Positions 62,365-64,000 of a DNA stretch of 64,000 nucleotides are shown piece by piece. The position numbers were made by a program, and so were the translations under genes. Under the pieces are notes generated by a model. It saw nothing but the letters and a program-made list of their open reading frames with translations, did no database searches and was not told the DNA's origin. Numbering within the stretch: position 1 is the first letter of the stretch; the number at the start of each line of letters is the position of its first letter. Location: contig NC_018317.1 in assembly GCF_000234665.1 (NCBI RefSeq), positions 405,285-469,284 on the forward strand, given 5' to 3'. The stretch is from Leishmania mexicana MHOM/GT/2001/U1103. Lineage: Eukaryota > Euglenozoa > Kinetoplastea > Trypanosomatida > Trypanosomatidae.

Positions 62365-64000
62365 GTGTGTGCGTGCGTGTGGCAAAGTCGTTGTGCACGC
62401 ACTTTGGAGGACGAGGAGATCGTTTTCACCTTCTCTATTTTGGCTGTTCGTCCGTCGTCGTCTCCCTTCCCTGACACCGTGTGTGCGCGGCGTGAAGGGG
62501 GTGGGTGGTGGTCGGGGGGGGGGAGAGAGAGAGCGAGCCAGCAGAAGGAGAAGGGTGATGGCTAGCGATGTGTGCGTGTGGGCGCGTCACAGCAGATAGG
62601 GGGTTGGGGGGAGGTCAGTAGAGATGCAGAGCGTGAGAGAAAAAGCACGCAGAGAGAGTGAGAGCGAGACAGTCGCCCACGTTGGTAATACGGTGGAGTG
62701 TATAGGGATAGACAAACAAATGAATATGTATGTACACATATATTTATTTACTTGTGTCTGTGAAGGTCGGAGGAGGAGGAGGGGGAGAGAAAGACACGTA
62801 TGCAGTAGGTGCGGGTGGACGAGTGCCTGTACTTGTGGTTCGTGCCCCTCTTCGCTTTCTTGAAATCTTTCACTCTGACACAAAAGTCAGGGGGAGGGGG
62901 GAAGAGGCGGGCTGTAGGCCGCACGGGAGAAGAGAGGAGAAGGGGGAGGGGTGGTAGCGGGTCGAAGAGGGAGTGAGAGGTGCTCGGAGGTGTGGTAGCG
63001 TCTTTCAGCTCTGCTGCTGTGCAGATAAATAACAGAAAGAGAAAATCAAACGGAAAAGGGTGGAGCTGTGCGTAGGAGGCGGTATGAGGGTGGGTGGGGT
63101 GGTGGGCACCAAGAACAACGCGTACGCACGCACGCGTAAAGACTTTGCGCTCAGGAGTCGACTCAAGCGGAGAACGAAAAAGAGGTGTTGGCGTGCACAC
63201 ACACACACAACACAACGCAACAAGGTGATCACGGGATCCGCTAATACGAGAAGCAGGCGTGGGAAGCAGCGAGGAAAAGGGCAAACAAAACAAAAGGCGG
63301 ATGAACGATATTGTTAGTCAGTCAGAGAGAGGGAGAGGGGGGTGGATCAAGGGCGGATGGGTTGAGATGGGGTGGAGGTCGGTGTGCCGACCATCGTGCA
63401 AGAGCGGTGGTGGTGGTGGTGGTGGTGTGTGTGTGTGTGGGGGGGGGGCTACTTTGGTGGTGGGCAATGAGGGGAGGGGGGCCACGTCCTACGCGAGGAG
63501 GAGACAAGGGAGATAAGAGGGAACGGAGGAAGGAATGCTGTGGGGAGACGTGTACGGAGTTCAAGCAGTGCAGCTCACCGCGGCACACAGCTACTCGCGG
63601 TAACATAACTGAAGCATCATCTTACGTCCTCCCTTTCGACCCTTGTTGGGCACACCCTCGCCAACACGCGTTTCATATTCAAGCTCCTGGCCCGCCTCCA
63701 TCCTTTTCTTTCGTTTTGTGGCGTATTTTCCTATCCCTGTCGCCGTTCCTGTGTCGCTGAGATGTTTCCCGTACTTTACACATCTGCCACGTCTGATTTC
63801 TCATGCATGTGTGACTCGATCACCCTTCCCCCTCTCCCCTCACGACCACGGGAGGACACGCCTCTCCGTGCAGTCCTACCACGGGCTCCACTGCACACAA
63901 GCACACGCACACACACACACACTTCCCACTCTGTGTGTGGGAACCCGAGAAGCCCCCCTCCCCCTCCCCCATCTCCGCCCGTGTCGAGCCACTTCTGTCG

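Larger units (their letters stand above)
61564..64000. other. Spacer to the window end, repeat-rich
   Basis: No gene supported. It contains TG and AC microsatellites, GATA/TATA-rich satellites, G runs (62514-62522, 63440-63448), a GGT repeat (about 63406-63426) and purine tracts. The large hydrophobic minus-strand frame around 61627-62385 is read from these simple repeats. Confidence 0.6.

Noticed and set aside
61627..62385. 252-residue minus-strand hydrophobic frame
   Set aside because: Tyr/Ile/His/Thr strings come from TATA/GATA and AC repeats.

Overview
This window looks like nuclear DNA of a trypanosomatid of the Leishmania group (Leishmaniinae). Every convincing protein gene lies on the minus strand. 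The genes have no visible introns and are GC-rich. They are separated by 0.5-3 kb spacers full of purine runs on the plus strand (pyrimidine runs on the transcribed strand), GT/CA and AT microsatellites and poly-G tracts. Several starts sit just after a pyrimidine tract and its first AG, the arrangement expected of spliced-leader trans-splicing acceptors. The window therefore appears to be the inside of one directional gene cluster read right to left, with no strand switch. I recognised no tRNA, rRNA or CRISPR. I could not define a transposon, although SIDER-like retroposon debris in the spacers would be hard to see by eye.

In transcription order (right to left) the genes are: a 1250-residue low-complexity Q/P/S-rich protein (57811-61563); a WD40-like protein with a mitochondrial-type N-terminus (52026-54853, split by an assembly error); a NAPE-PLD-type metallo-beta-lactamase phospholipase (50345-51553); a TM9SF/nonaspanin (46747-48516); RNA polymerase III subunit RPC5 (43642-45825); an EDC4/Ge-1-like decapping scaffold (39028-41541); an AK7-type flagellar adenylate kinase (34048-37509); an FKBP15-like protein (28403-32440); a multi-span membrane protein (25513-27003); two related signal-peptide/one-TM surface proteins with a C-type-lectin-like cysteine pattern (22261-23658 and 17982-19229); a LYR-motif mitochondrial protein (14519-15109); a 1023-residue unknown (10143-13214); a GPN1-type GTPase (7803-8786); a frameshifted membrane-protein pseudogene (6044-6751); an EndoG-like DRGH nuclease (3154-5580); and a small single-TM protein (1353-1799). 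As usual in these organisms, neighbours do not form a pathway.

There are four gaps of exactly 100 N. Two of them separate directly repeated blocks (388 bp and 505 bp) that end and begin exactly at the gap edges. These are best read as overlapping contig ends that were never merged. Removing one copy plus the gap at 52449-52936 restores a single 779-residue reading frame. Other oddities are a low-GC island around the TM9SF gene that abuts an extremely G/C-rich block, a perfect 26-bp palindrome downstream of the EDC4-like gene, and four W-rich one-TM membrane-protein loci scattered through the first 24 kb.
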